From contig OZ316895.1 of NCBI GenBank assembly GCA_973895155.1, forward strand, positions 18,166,001 through 18,230,000: a DNA stretch of 64,000 bases, in the 5' to 3' direction. The DNA comes from Marsupella aquatica. Its lineage: Eukaryota; Marchantiophyta. Positions 23,038-34,516 of this stretch are shown piece by piece. Position numbers and translations under genes: made by a program. A model generated the notes under the pieces. That model was given only the letters and a program-made list of their open reading frames with translations. It searched no databases and was not told the DNA's origin. The stretch's first letter is position 1. The number at the start of each line of letters is the position of its first letter.

Positions 23038-24552
23038 ATCCAGCAACAACCGCTGCTGGACACGGGTCAGTCTTAGGGTAACAAACACTCAACATTGACT
23101 TATGCCTGGCATCTTTCGAAGACGTCAAAGGAACATACGCTGGGTCTTTAGGAATCTTAGCATTATATTCCACACGACAAAAAACATCCAGGATGAGAGT
23201 GCACACCTGAACAAACCATAATACTTTAGAAATATTGAAAACTTTGTTAGCGAGCTCGCTAGCATTAACTGAGTTGAAAAACATGGAAAATTAACAGGTG
23301 AAACCGACCATATTGAGAAGTGGAAAATTAGCATTTTGTTATCGACATCGCTAGCATCAAACATATCAGAAAATTGAAGGGATAATTACCTCGATATCCA
23401 TATTTGCCCTCCATAAAGGGGTAGACAACAAAACGGTATATTGTTGAGCATGTTTGAATTTGTTTTTTTTCTTGACTGCCGTAAATATTTGCCTCAAGTG
23501 ATTGAAATCCAAGCTGTGCAACACAGCAACATATCCATCGTCTGAGAGCATTGGTCTCATCACTACAAAAAAATAATACGGCAGTTTCTTGCTCCAAACA
23601 TTCCAAGAAGGGACTTGTTTGTCTATAACGCGTGTTCTATGCCCAGTTGGACGAGAAATGAATCCCAAATGTGCTCCAATCCCAACATAAGGCTTTCCAT
23701 TAATTATGACAGGGTTCGGGTACTCTACGCTCTTTGACATCCCAGTATTCCATCGATCTCCATTGCCCATCCAAGATGGCCTCACTTTACTTACGCTAAT
23801 TGAGTTTGCAGTATCGGTCAAATTGCTGCAAGCGAGGAAATGTCTCTGCCCATCCATCTTCAAACCACACATCCGAGCAACACCTTGAGCAACTGAAACT
23901 TCTTCATCGTTCGAATCTAAAAGAATTTGGATATTCTGCTTCCGTTTCAAACGCTTTATACTTCCTAAATCCATTGTGCTCTTTGTTGTAACTTTGGCAT
24001 TTGGGGACTGAGGTTCCTCACCATCATCTGCTCCGCTCTTCAAACTCTCAGAAGCAACTCCCTTCCTCCTCTCTATGAAGCAAAAGCCATTAGTGTCTGT
24101 ATATTCGACACACATCGGGACTTGAAAATAAAAAGTAACAGAAAATTGACAGACTTACTTGGCTTCCCGGATATCTGGGACCCATCTTTAGATGTGTCCT
24201 TCAATGCTCCTTTTCTTGGCTTCCGAGCTCGACTCCTATCCACTATGGCAGCTACACCAAGACAAGCCTTTTCCATTGCCTCGCAACCACCAACTTCAGC
24301 ATCAGTGGGTGCCAATTTGGACTCCGAGACGGGCTCCGAGATGTAAGATTCCGGAAGGAATCCCCAATTGATCATGTGAAGAGCTGCTTTCTCTGTAGTG
24401 TCAAAGGTCACAGACCATTTGTCCGAGTCCAAATACCATGGACAGTGAAGAACCTCCCACTCACTCAATCTCCTCGGAGCTTCATTTCCCTCGCAAGGGA
24501 ACATACAATATTCCCCAAACTTATCACCTATAGGGTCTGTAATGCTGTACAT
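22257..24552 (-). CDS. N4/N6 DNA methyltransferase-like protein with altered motifs
   Basis: Four exons join in phase with GT/AG borders: 24552-24159, 24072-23390, 23206-22704, 22602-22257; 1926 nt, 641 residues. Near the C terminus, KPKDIVLDWTVCDGSSFSVG then GRFVVGVEDRDIL resembles motif I and the next strand of beta-class N4/N6 methyltransferases (KPGDxVLDPFxGSGT...GRxxxGIE). The F-G-G of motif I is not conserved. Upstream, YYFFVVMRPMLSDDGYVAVL resembles the strand after the catalytic motif, but I see no DPPY/SPPY. It may be a non-catalytic relative. The tail is acidic (SDISDESEDEVYD). All exons are open. Intron 2 contains two 18-bp palindromes. The ATG chosen may instead be internal, since an AG precedes CATTACAG; upstream exons may be those at 26571-28384. 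Confidence 0.6.
23246..23355. repeat. pair of 18-bp palindromes in an intron
   Basis: GTTAGCGAGCTCGCTAGC (23246-23263) and GTTATCGACATCGCTAGC (23338-23355), 92 bases apart, lie in intron 2 of the methyltransferase-like gene. They are members of the family GYTAGCGANNTCGCTAGC. Confidence 0.9.
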
Positions 24553-24869
24553 TAGTTAGAAATGATGGAAATTTTATAAATTTTAAACTTTTTCTAACTC
24601 AAGGTACAATCTAGTTACCTTTTGTAGCAATTTAGATCAACTGAACACTTAACCTAATGTTATGCTTCATCGGAGGCTATTGCCTCTATTGGACAAGGAT
24701 CGCCAATATAAATCCTTGCTCTTTACATGCTACCAAGAAAGAAGACTGGACATCATTGGAGAAGCAATGCATACTAGAAGATTCAAGAACCGGACTCCAA
24801 AACACTTCTTCAGCAAGAATGAGCTCTCTGTGCAATTATCACAATCAGCCGATCTCTGCTATTTTAGTT

Positions 24870-26577
24870 AAATAGATAAAGTGGTCAGAAAAGTCTCATA
24901 CTTTTTCAGGCATTAGTAGTTATGTAGTAGAATCATCCCTGAAAGTTTCATCTCAAACCTACATGTGGTTTGAAAGTTAAAATTATTTTAGTTTAGCTAT
25001 TTTTTTACATAGCCGCGACTTCGCCGACGCTTTGAGAAAAGTCCTTTGTATTTTTGGACGCTTTGAAAAGCGTCCACCCAAGACCACGACGCTTTGAGAA
25101 GCGTCCGCCACCCAACCAATTGTACTCCGATGCTCTGCAATCCACATGAGGAGCGACGCCCACAGAAGCATCTGCTACCCCGAAGGTGACCTCGACACTG
25201 TGACGCCCACTAAAGCGTCCCGCCCGGAGCCCAGAAAATGGATGCTGCGACCAAAACCTCGAAATTCAGCCGACGCTTTCTGAAGCGTCCATAAAAGTCC
25301 TTTGTAGTTTTGGACGCTTTCTGAAGCGTCCACTATGTTCCCGACACTTAGAAAAATTTTCAGTTTTCGCACTTTTATAACACCGCGCCACTTTTACCGA
25401 TTTATTTGAGGCACTTAGAAGTCTCAGAAAAGTCTGAAACTTTGTCAGCATAGAGATTATATGTAGTAGAGTACCCTAGAAAAGTTTCAACTCATTCCGA
25501 CTTTTAGTTTAGAAGTTAAAATTAGATTAAGATCACTGTTTATTAGTTTTACCGCAAACATCGACGCTTTGCAAAGCGTCCGCTCAAACCTCGACGCTTT
25601 GAGAAGCGTCCCCTGCATTTTTGACACTTTCAGCAGTGTCCATTCACTTTTCAAGGATGACCGTCATTAAGTTTATTCAAGACCCTTTAGATATGAAAAG
25701 ACATGTCCTTTCAGTCTCTCAGTCTCCTTGCGTTCCTGCTAGCCTATATGAAGTAGAATTTGTGTCATTTTCAAGGGTGAAGAAATAAAGTAGTGCCTGT
25801 GGCATGTGCTGCAGTACTGGAATCACCTTTGCAAAGCTTCTGTGTGTTTTCGTATGGTATGGAGCTTGCAAATACAAAGGAATTCTTCTCCCTTCCTTGG
25901 TCTGAATGATTGAGAGTTTAGATCATTGAAGTAAAATTACTTATATGAAGTTGAATCTCAGAAGTATGAGGGAATAGATTCCTTAAGTGGTGACAATCCA
26001 TCTTCTTGAGTTCTTGATGCATAGTTTTTGGCATGACATTGCTTGTGCACGGATGCAAAGATTGTTACTCACCAATTACCTGTGACTTCAATTTGATCAT
26101 GATGGTGTTTATTATTCGTGACTCAGAGTACCGACTGGATATCGAAGTGATTGATTACTAGTTTCTTCTGAGTACCTTTGGAAGGAAAAGTTGAGACGTG
26201 TTGACGGCATTTTAGTAATCATCCTAGTACAGTAATCCATTCCAAAAATGTTCTTACGGATATACCACCCAAATCACATCAAATGAAGTATTGATGAGAA
26301 GTTACCTTGGTGTTTTCCAGACTCCCTCATCATACCTCAAGATTTCATTGTGTTTTGTTATTTGTTTCCATTTTATTAATTGCATTTACAATGTTAAGCA
26401 AACATTCAAATCTATGCCTTGCTGAGCAATCATAGTAAAAGGCTCAAACCTATGTTTTTTTTTTGTGACCTTAGTCATTCATAAGTGTTAAACGATAGAA
26501 AATCATTCCTTTCTTGTTCTTCCATGGGATCGAATACCGAGTTTTGGGCATTAAATGTTGATTTATGTCCTTAGTGC
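24870..26577 (+). repeat. LTR-like long repeat, copy 1, with hairpin cluster
   Basis: This non-coding repeat is homologous and in the same orientation to 38999-40767. The best match is 25300-25600 to 39585-39880 (shared TATATGTAGTAGAGTACCCT). It contains at least six perfect or near-perfect palindromes of the type GACGCTTT-NN-AAGCGTC (25056-25075, 25088-25105, 25272-25289, 25312-25331, 25563-25580, 25593-25610). A block at 24880-25030 repeats imperfectly at 25420-25590. The right border (CA at about 26577) abuts minus-strand coding sequence. It is probably a solo LTR or LTR fragment. The left border is uncertain, and 24553-24869 shows no gene. Confidence 0.55.
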
Positions 26578-28384
26578 AATACTACAGGGTCCTCTTTAAC
26601 TCCTGCTATCCATGGGGAGAAGCAAGCTGGGTAGGACCACCAATAGAATTTGTCTGCTACTTCTCTGTCTACAAAAAATTGATGCGTGTATCTCTTCGCT
26701 CTCCTCCAAAACAATGCAATGTCGACCTTCTCTCCTGTCTTGGGGGGACAAATCTGCTTGAAGAAACGAGTTTTCACACAAGTTTGAAAATCCTCAAAAT
26801 CCTCCTCAATGTCAAGGATTAGCAAAGCTTTCATCTTCTCTAAAGACGTAAGGATCCTCAACTCAGGGACAGAAGGCATTACCTCAAAAACAATTCCAAA
26901 CATGAGGGAAGACGCAATTGACTCGACTTGCTCCCACACTGCCCAACGATGAAGCCAAAGCTTAGTCTCACTATCTGAGAATTGACCTGGATGAAAGAAT
27001 TTCTTCCGAAGCTCAAGACAACACTATGCCTCTAGGAGTGTACATCGGAGCTCTGGGGATAAGGAGGTCACACCAATGAACAATTGAGCTCAATCAAGAC
27101 CACAAGAAATATTTCCCCTTCCTTTGTCATCTGTTCTCTAGGCCTCCTTTCTCTCATTCTCACAGTAGTTATGCATTTTGACACATTTCTTGAAAAAGTC
27201 TCCAAACTCTGGATTTAGTAATGGACCGATCTTTGGAACTTTCACATTCCAATCAGCGAGTTGTTCTTTCATCATCTCACAGATTGCTAAGTCATGTGCG
27301 GCCTTAGAGAGGGGCTCACCTTGAGCTTCCTTAAGAGCAAATTTCTTCTTCAGGTCCTCGGTCTGCCATGCAATGTTAGCAGCGGATAGTATATAAGTGC
27401 AGGCATCCAGCGTCATGTTCTTCGAATACCATGCCGCCTTCCGCACGTTTTTGCCATCTTCTACTGGAAAAGTTTGTAATTCTCAGAGTCAATGATATCC
27501 TTGTAAACGGACAAGTCATTGTTCAGAATCTTCTGGACGCGTTCAGCCTCCAAAACCCAGGAGTTCTCTACATGACATTGAGTTAACCTGCCACAACATT
27601 CCCATGTTAGCGAGATTGCTAGCTGAAAGTGATATGGTAAAAAAGGAATTTCAGAAAGATATTATCCTGAGAACTTGCACCTGTTCAATGCGTGCATTGC
27701 CGACTCAATCTGAACAAAAGAGTTCTTTTCACCCTTAAAAATCTTGCAGACTACTCGAGGATGGTACTTAATATCGTCAGGATGCTCTTCCACCAGTTGG
27801 CTCCACAAATACAATCAGTGGTTTCCATCAAAAACACAGAACATTTTGTCCTTGAGGATCTGGAAAGAAACATAAGAATCACATTTGTGCTCAAACTCCT
27901 TGTTCTACAACACCCAAATATCATCCCAAGTTTTGCGGATGGCATCGGTACACATCTGGATTTCTCCATCCTTGTTTGTCATCTGAACGTAAAACCAAGG
28001 CGCATCTTCGATGTAACCCTACATTTTGAACTCCGACTTCAATGTGTCTATTGCAGTGGAATCCTTTTGTAGAGACCGAACAATCTGCATGTTCCTCATC
28101 CGGCAGAGAGGAATTTTAGGGGGAGCCAATGCAAATCCGAACTCATTCACTTCGAATGAGTGAAGATGTCGGTTTATGACAATCGTGTAAGGTTCCGAAG
28201 TGCTTGGATCAAACACAGGAGCCAATACATCTACCGCCGTCACCATCTTCGGTCGCCTTGGAGTCTTCAATCCCGTTGCAAGCGCTTTCTTGTTAGCTGT
28301 CGACCTGGTTTCTCTCCTTGTTGACTCCCTTGACTGAAATGATCCTCTCAAAGAAATACTCTCTGGAGACAACGATGACTCCAT
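26571..28384 (-). pseudogene. decayed gene, possible N-terminal half of the methyltransferase-like gene
   Basis: I do not recognise the family. A coding-like reading starts MESSLSPESISLRGSF (28384), rich in basic and serine residues. It continues in frame past stops at 28021, 27907 and 27817, is spliced (intron about 27681-27589, which holds a palindrome), and continues to 26571 with further stops at 27140, 27092 and 27026 and one frame change near 27455. Conserved-looking blocks are WFYVQMTNKDGEIQMCTDAI, VVCKIFKGEKNSFVQIESAM and ADKFYWWSYPACFSPW. It ends at the border of the LTR-like repeat. Beyond that repeat the open methyltransferase-like gene starts on the same strand, so the two may once have been one gene. 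Confidence 0.45.
27606..27623. repeat. 18-bp palindrome in an intron
   Basis: GTTAGCGAGATTGCTAGC. It lies in the intron between a donor near 27681 and an acceptor (TTGTGGCAG on the minus strand) near 27589 of the decayed gene. Confidence 0.88.
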
Positions 28385-28772
28385 GAAATAAACCCCTTCG
28401 GAGAAGAGTGGTCGTGTCCGGAGACTGCAGCAGTTACACGCGTGAAAAATGTCTGCATTGCACTGCCTTTGGCAAAATAGAACAGCCGTACAAACTGTTA
28501 CGAACTCCCAACAAAGCCTTACACAGTTATGATAGGGAACACTAACACCGATCGACAGTACGATGGAAGGAATAACAGAAATCTCCTGGCAACGACCACT
28601 AGTTGTACTTTTTGGAAAACCCAAAGAACAACCTTCACAACAAGGATAATCTTATCTATACAAAATGGTCCAGGTGTCAACCGTATTTTGTACCGTTGAC
28701 ATTATGGTACCCGTTGACTATTCCCAACGTAATCCTAACGATAAAATTCGTAAAAATTTGATTGACTTTTTG

Positions 28773-28884
28773 GCTAGCAATATCACTGGCATAAAAGGCA
28801 TGATACAAATATCCTTCAAAAGAGGTCAAAACAACGGTTCATTTGTTGAAAAACATGCATAACCAAGCTAGCAAGATCGCTAGC
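28773..28884. repeat. pair of 18-bp palindromes between divergent genes
   Basis: GCTAGCAATATCACTGGC (28773-28790) and GCTAGCAAGATCGCTAGC (28867-28884), 94 bases apart. They sit in the 28385-29015 interval between the divergent methyltransferase-like and MULE genes, where promoters would be expected. Confidence 0.9.
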
Positions 28885-29015
28885 ATGGGACCCGTCCCAA
28901 TCCGTTGAGTAAAAGACAAAATAACGGTCAAATCAATGGGAACTGTCTGACAATTTGTTTGATTAGTTGTTTCCGTTGGGATGAACAAAGATTTGGTCCT
29001 CCAAATAAGAGTCGT

Positions 29016-32000
29016 ATGGACGATTCAAAACATAGTCATTGTATTTTTGTATCCTCGGCAGAGATGATCTCGATGAATTCCAAGGTGGTTTTGGAGCGTA
29101 GAATCACGGGAGATGTGGTGGTACTGCCAAGTACCCCTGGTTCGTTGGAGGTGAGGGTAATAGAGTCCTTCCTTGCAACTCATTTTGGAATCCCAAAAGA
29201 TGACCTCATCATGAAGTTGTTTGAGTTGTATTCTCAAAAATGGACCACGGAGTCACCAATTGAGAGAGGACAGTAGTACTTCCGGCAAAGTCTGGACATT
29301 GAAGGTTGGATCTTATGTCGAGGTTCTGTCCAATAAAGATGACTTTCCTGATGTCATTTTGGAACCGATGGATTTAGCTCCCGTTAATCAAACTCCTGTG
29401 ATTGATCTTGGGAGGCCTCCCAAAGACATTGCTCTCGAGGTCATTGACATATCTCCAGATAGTCTAAGGCAAGACACATCTTGTGGGTTGGCGAAGTCAG
29501 GAGGTGATTCCAAACCTGAAGGGTTAGCGACAAATTTGATTCAAAGGACTGGGGATAGCATGACCACAGTGTATCGGATGAGTGCCTATGACGCTTTTAT
29601 CAATATCAATGGAGCAAGTGAACTTGCACAATTTAGAAGAGGGAATCAATGGAACGAATGTCAGGTTTCGAATCTGCCATCAACATACAATGGTAACGTT
29701 GTTTTTGAACTTCCTCCAGTCGAGGGGGCCGGGCGTGGAGGAGGTCTCTAAGATATGGATCGAGAGAAGGACAGCTATCCTTGGACGAGACTTGTCACTA
29801 CATCTATGAATTTGAAGCCAAGGTTTCATTGGGCTGTGTCGAAAGTTTGTTGCGTTGGCGTTCTTGAATGCCATAATTTGGGTTGCCGGAAGTTGAAACA
29901 TACTGGAGTGAAAAATGACTGCGCTTTCAGAGGGAAAGGGTTGCTGCTCAGTGACATCTTTCGTCTTGGAGAGTAAGTGAGTGAGGGCGGACTCGTCCGT
30001 GGCTTCTGTGAAGAAGAGAGGCCTCTCTGTATTCAAGATTGTCCGGCAAAATTGTTGTATGTATACCCTAAGCCAGGTTTGGAGAGTCACATTTCAATGC
30101 ATATGTCCAGATTGGCTGTGCATATGGGATTTCATGACCACCCCGTTTGGAAGGGAAAATCTTGTTCTACAAGAAAAATAGCGGAAGATGTTGTTTTAGG
30201 GGTCCATAGGTTGAATCCAGTCTCAACTCTTGCACGTCTGAGAAACCAGTCAATTGGGAACCTAGTCTCCCTATTGCATCTAGAATCATCTCAGTTGTCG
30301 AGAGAAGAACAACAAGAAATTTGGAGTTCGATCGGAGTGGTTTCGACCGCTCCAAAGTTCCAAGCTATTCTTTGCAGTGTGAAGATGGATAATCCCAAAA
30401 AAGGAGAACTTGACTCACTTTGTGAAATGCAATCACGTAATAATTTCCCTTTTGTGCAAAGGTACCTGTTTCCTGGTCAAGGAAACATAAATGATCGAGC
30501 CCATATATTCAAAATGAGTACAAATGGTCTTGGATCGGGTGTGGAAATTTTGAGGAGCATGGAGTCTGGAGGAGTATTGGAAGGTTCTTGGGTGAGTTTT
30601 GATGTGATGCATCGTATCACTACTGGATGGTTGACCTTCAGCGCACACTTCTATGACCATAATTACCGCGCTCTGTGTACAATTTTCACTTGCAAGTTAA
30701 GAGCCAAAGACACAGAGTCGCTTGAGACTGCGTGGAGGTTAATGGTAGATGTCACATCCGAGAATGGAGTCAATAATCCCATTATTGGAGGATTCATAGC
30801 AGACAATGCGGAGGCTGGCTGGATTGTTGTACGAAGGGTATTTTTTGGGGGTGTAAGAAATCCTCTGAAAGAGCATAGTGATGCTTTCCATTTCTCTCAA
30901 TCCCTCAGAAAACACACTTTGGAGGGGATCAAGGAAGGATGTCATGCGGAGCACTATAAGATGTGGGAGAAGTTAAGAATTGCTCCAACATACGTCGAAG
31001 CATATCGTATAGCCGATGACATTCAAAATGGTGGAAAGAAGGGAATTGTCACCCTTCCAAGCTTAAATCACTACAAGGGTGGATTTCATGGTGGGTTGTG
31101 CGGTGGAGACAATGGGGTAACTTTATTTGGGTGGTAAGTATTGGTCCATTATCTGTGATGCATTTACGCTAGCGAGATCGCTAGCCATAACACTTCTTTT
31201 TGTAAAGTTTTTGGTCACTGATTGAAACATGAGGATGCCTCAAGCTAGACATATCGCTAGTGAATACAAGTGTTAACTCTATTTATTTTTCAAACGCAAA
31301 CTGCGAAGGAGTTTGCTTTGATGCCAAACTGTGCGGGAGCTGAATCTTGTCACGCATCAATGCGTTCGTGCCAGCCGAAGAAGAAAATTGGTTTGATGGA
31401 AGCTTGTGAAGTTGACCAGAATCGAGCAGCTGGACAAATTGCAGCGTTCACTGCATACTTGGAAGGGTGTCATTGTGGCAATGGTCCTACAATATTTGAG
31501 CTGGCCTATTGAAATGCAGATACAATGGGGTCGTTGGATGCCTATGAGAAGGCATCCAATCTACTATTTGAATCCTCTAGAAAATATGAGTTCTATAGAA
31601 CAGTGCCTTTACATGGAGATCTTAGAACAACGTCAGGGAAAAGGAAGGGTAGTGCTTCTGCTTCTATTCATGAAAACGATTCTCATCGACATGATAAGAT
31701 ATTGCGCACAGTGGCATCGCTGTCTAGTTCGAAAAGAAAAAATCTTTACACCGAATTTAGTAACTTTAGCGGTGCTTCTGATATTGGTGGACCTTCTGAC
31801 TTTCCTGAAAATGAAGACAATCCCACTTGCCATAGACCTCCCCTTCCTCGTGAAGTTATTAATATATCAGATGATACCAGTGAAGAACGAAGCCGTGGAG
31901 ATGCAACACAGGACCCGAACTACGTTGGAGAAATACCACAGTCTCAAAATAATCGGGATGAAATTTGGGATGCACCCCAAAGGATCCCTTTTATTGAAGA

Positions 32001-32878
32001 GGTTGATATGACGTATGGGACCTGGCAATTGAGCGGAGTGGAAAAGGGAGTGGACCTGTTTGCAACGGACGAGTGGACCAAAGTGTGTTTGGAAGAGATG
32101 AGTGCAGGAATCTCATCAAAGAAACTGGAATGAAGGCATTCCGGGCAGGAGTGGTTGGTGTTGCCATTCACGGATTGAGGTTGTCATCTCCACATTGTCA
32201 GCTTCTGTACTTCTGTCCAAATAATAAGTGCCATAAAACAGGTGGCAGAAGGACTCTTGCCCAGCTTCCGGAACCACCTGAGGCATTGCAGGTCTAGCGT
32301 GGGACCAGGCTGACCCCAACAGAGATTGACTTTCTTCTTCGAAACAGGTTTAAAATCAGAGGATTATCATACTCTGATCCAGCACCGATCGGGTCATTCT
32401 CCTCTCCAAATCATGTTGACCTCTGAATTGATGTGAATGCCTTCCCAGAAAGAGTTGACATTGGTTGTCCAGACCGTAGATTCAAGACCCAGAATGGGAA
32501 AGGTGTTCGTCAACGTTTCCAGAACACCCCGGAGCTTCTCAAACACATTCGATCTGCGACTGACAAACATATGAGTCATTGGAAGTGAGAAGATATGCCT
32601 CGGAAATGGGTGGGGATGGCAATATCTTATCGTCACTCACGAGACAGATTCTAAAATTGCACACGAGTACTGGGTCCAAGTGTGTTGTTTTCCTTCTTGC
32701 TCATGTGATGACTTCTACAAGAGACACACGAGAGGAAGACCCTACATGTCTTGTAAACACCTCCTGTGGGTGTACTTAAATAAGTTCTCACTGAATTTAG
32801 AGAGAGACAATCTTGTGAAGCAGCCAATTCTGACTGTTGCTGAAGTGAGGAGTTTGATTCCGTTGCAGTGTAGTTGAC
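29016..32878 (+). pseudogene. MULE-type transposase gene with SWIM zinc finger, decayed
   Basis: A coding frame starts at an ATG at 29016 (MDDSKHSHCIFV), shifts near 29270 and continues in one frame from 29280 to 31134, broken by TAA at 29749 and 29974. The transposase core contains VSFDVMH (D at 30601) and GGFIADNAEAGW (D at 30802), about 66 residues apart, as in DDE transposases of the Mutator group. Exon 1 probably ends at the GTAAGT at 31136. Coding resumes by about 31300 and has a TGA at 31510. Near the end CSC-x15-CKH (32698-32760) matches a SWIM zinc finger (CxCxnCxH), a domain that follows the transposase in many MULEs. The third catalytic acid is not resolved. Multiple breaks mean no active product. 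A related fragment lies at 57400-57952. Confidence 0.7.
31168..31261. repeat. pair of 18-bp palindromes in a MULE intron
   Basis: GCTAGCGAGATCGCTAGC (31168-31185, a perfect palindrome) and GCTAGACATATCGCTAGT (31244-31261), 76 bases apart, in the intron after the GTAAGT at 31136. Confidence 0.9.
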
Positions 32879-33043
32879 TTAATCTCTATTATCCGTTGAG
32901 GTGAACATTTCCGCGTCCCTCATTTTGTCGCCTTCTGGTTTTCAGAACAGAGGAAGGTCCTCTACCTCACTAATTATATTGTGTATGTAATGTTAGCGAG
33001 GGTCTATTACTATTTAGTAAGCATCGGCATTGTTGTTTACTTT

Positions 33044-33227
33044 GCTAGCGATGTCGCTGGCATTAAACTCGTGAAGTAAAGTATAAGGTTGGTAAATGGT
33101 TCCTTTTCGACGAAGTTCTTCATAACTTAGAGTTCAATAACTCATGTGTTGCAATTGTTTTTTGGATATACATACGAGAAAACAAACCATTTTAGACATG
33201 CATAGTTTTACTAGCGATGTCGCTAGC
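33044..33227. repeat. pair of 18-bp palindromes downstream of the MULE
   Basis: GCTAGCGATGTCGCTGGC (33044-33061) and ACTAGCGATGTCGCTAGC (33210-33227), 166 bases apart, between the MULE stop and the minus-strand ORF at 33430-33878. A weaker half-match (GTTAGCGAGG) is at 32992. Confidence 0.9.
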
Positions 33228-33429
33228 AATAATAGGACAGGTTGGAACACTACAATCGGACAAACTTCAGAAGATGTTATTGCAAAATGAACAAAGATGT
33301 TCTGTCATATAATTCTGTTAGACATGAAATGTCCAATAACGCTTTGCAGATCCGAGGTCCAGGAACCAGACTGAGTATACAATACACTGTTACAAAATGT
33401 ATTTGCCCCTACAAGATGGACTACTGGTA

Positions 33430-33878
33430 TTGACTTCTGTTCAAGGGCTCGCTGCCTTGTAGGCGTCGGAATCAGAGTCAGAGACTGTATCATAGTCGGA
33501 GGAAGCGAGGACGTTTTCTGTCCAATAGTTGTGGATCTCGAGGTCCCTCCATTATGACTCCTCCTCTTCTCTCTTGCGCTTCTCAGAAACCCCCTTAGAG
33601 ACAGGGACATTAGAGCGAGAAGATGATGGTGTTCGGGAGACCGCCTTGGACAATGTCTCCTTACAAGGTGTGGCGAGCTTTGAGTCCTTGGAGACAACGG
33701 GAGCCACGCGACTAGAAGGAGATGTACTCCTCTTCGTTGTGTCCACAGAACTCTGCTTCTGCTTCTGCTTTGGTGGAGTGGACCTTGGCGGGGAGTCCAG
33801 TGGACCGTCAATTTCGGCGTTATATCGCCGAACTTCCAGAACCCATTTTGGAGCAGCTCCACTCTCGTTCCGTGCCAT
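33430..33878 (-). pseudogene. lysine/serine-rich ORF, unknown function
   Basis: I do not recognise this gene. From an ATG at 33878 the frame reads MARNESGAAPKWVLEVRRYN and then a long S/T/K/P-rich stretch with a possible nuclear localisation signal (EKRKREEEES), ending at a TAA at 33552. The same frame continues beyond the TAA to an acidic end (SSDYDTVSDSDSDAY, stop near 33430), so the TAA may be a late mutation. The acidic tail recalls the end of the methyltransferase-like protein, but that resemblance is compositional. Palindromes lie on both sides (33210 and 34517). Confidence 0.35.
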
Positions 33879-34516
33879 TTCTCCCAGAAACAGAAACAGA
33901 AACCAATGCGATTCAGATTACTTGCAATCTTATGCAAAGTCTACTTATGTTGACAAACTAAAAAGAGAATGACAACGAGAACCTGAGAGAATAACAAACT
34001 GCAGGTGGAAAACACATGACAGAGAACTGAGATACCTCGATCCGGATCTGACTGCCAAATGTATGGTGCTTGTGATCAAGCAGGAACTCGATGTAATGCT
34101 TCGACGACAGTAGCTTCGACGACAGTAGCAGAAGTCACAAAAGGGCTTTGACTCCCACGAAGACAACAAGAGAATCGCACTTCGAGTCCGCGATGAACAC
34201 AATGAGAGCCCGAAAGAGTGGCCGAAAGGGAATGAATGGAAATGTTTCTCAAGGTGTGAGGGAGATATAGGGGATGGTGGATAGCGGGAGATCCTTCCCA
34301 ACGGATTGGGATCTTGTCTGTTGGGTGTTCTAAGATCTTTTATGTTGCGCATCTCATGCTCGGCGCCCGGATGAAGCTTTGGATTTTGTCCTTGGATGCG
34401 CTCCCGAGATTTTTTCAGTCAAAGGACATTATTCCCTGTCCGTTATCATTATGATTTATTCACGTCGTTAACGATCGCACGCCAAAGTACATGCGAGAAT
34501 TATGGGTGGCATGGTT

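Noticed and set aside
26571-28384. In-frame stops read as an alternative genetic code or RNA editing
   Set aside because: Neighbouring host genes use the standard code with normal stops, and a frame change is also present; decay is simpler.
29749-32133. Stop codons in the MULE as proof of RIP-like or methylation-driven mutation
   Set aside because: Every stop codon is one transition away from CAA, CAG, CGA or TGG, so the pattern alone proves nothing without an alignment.
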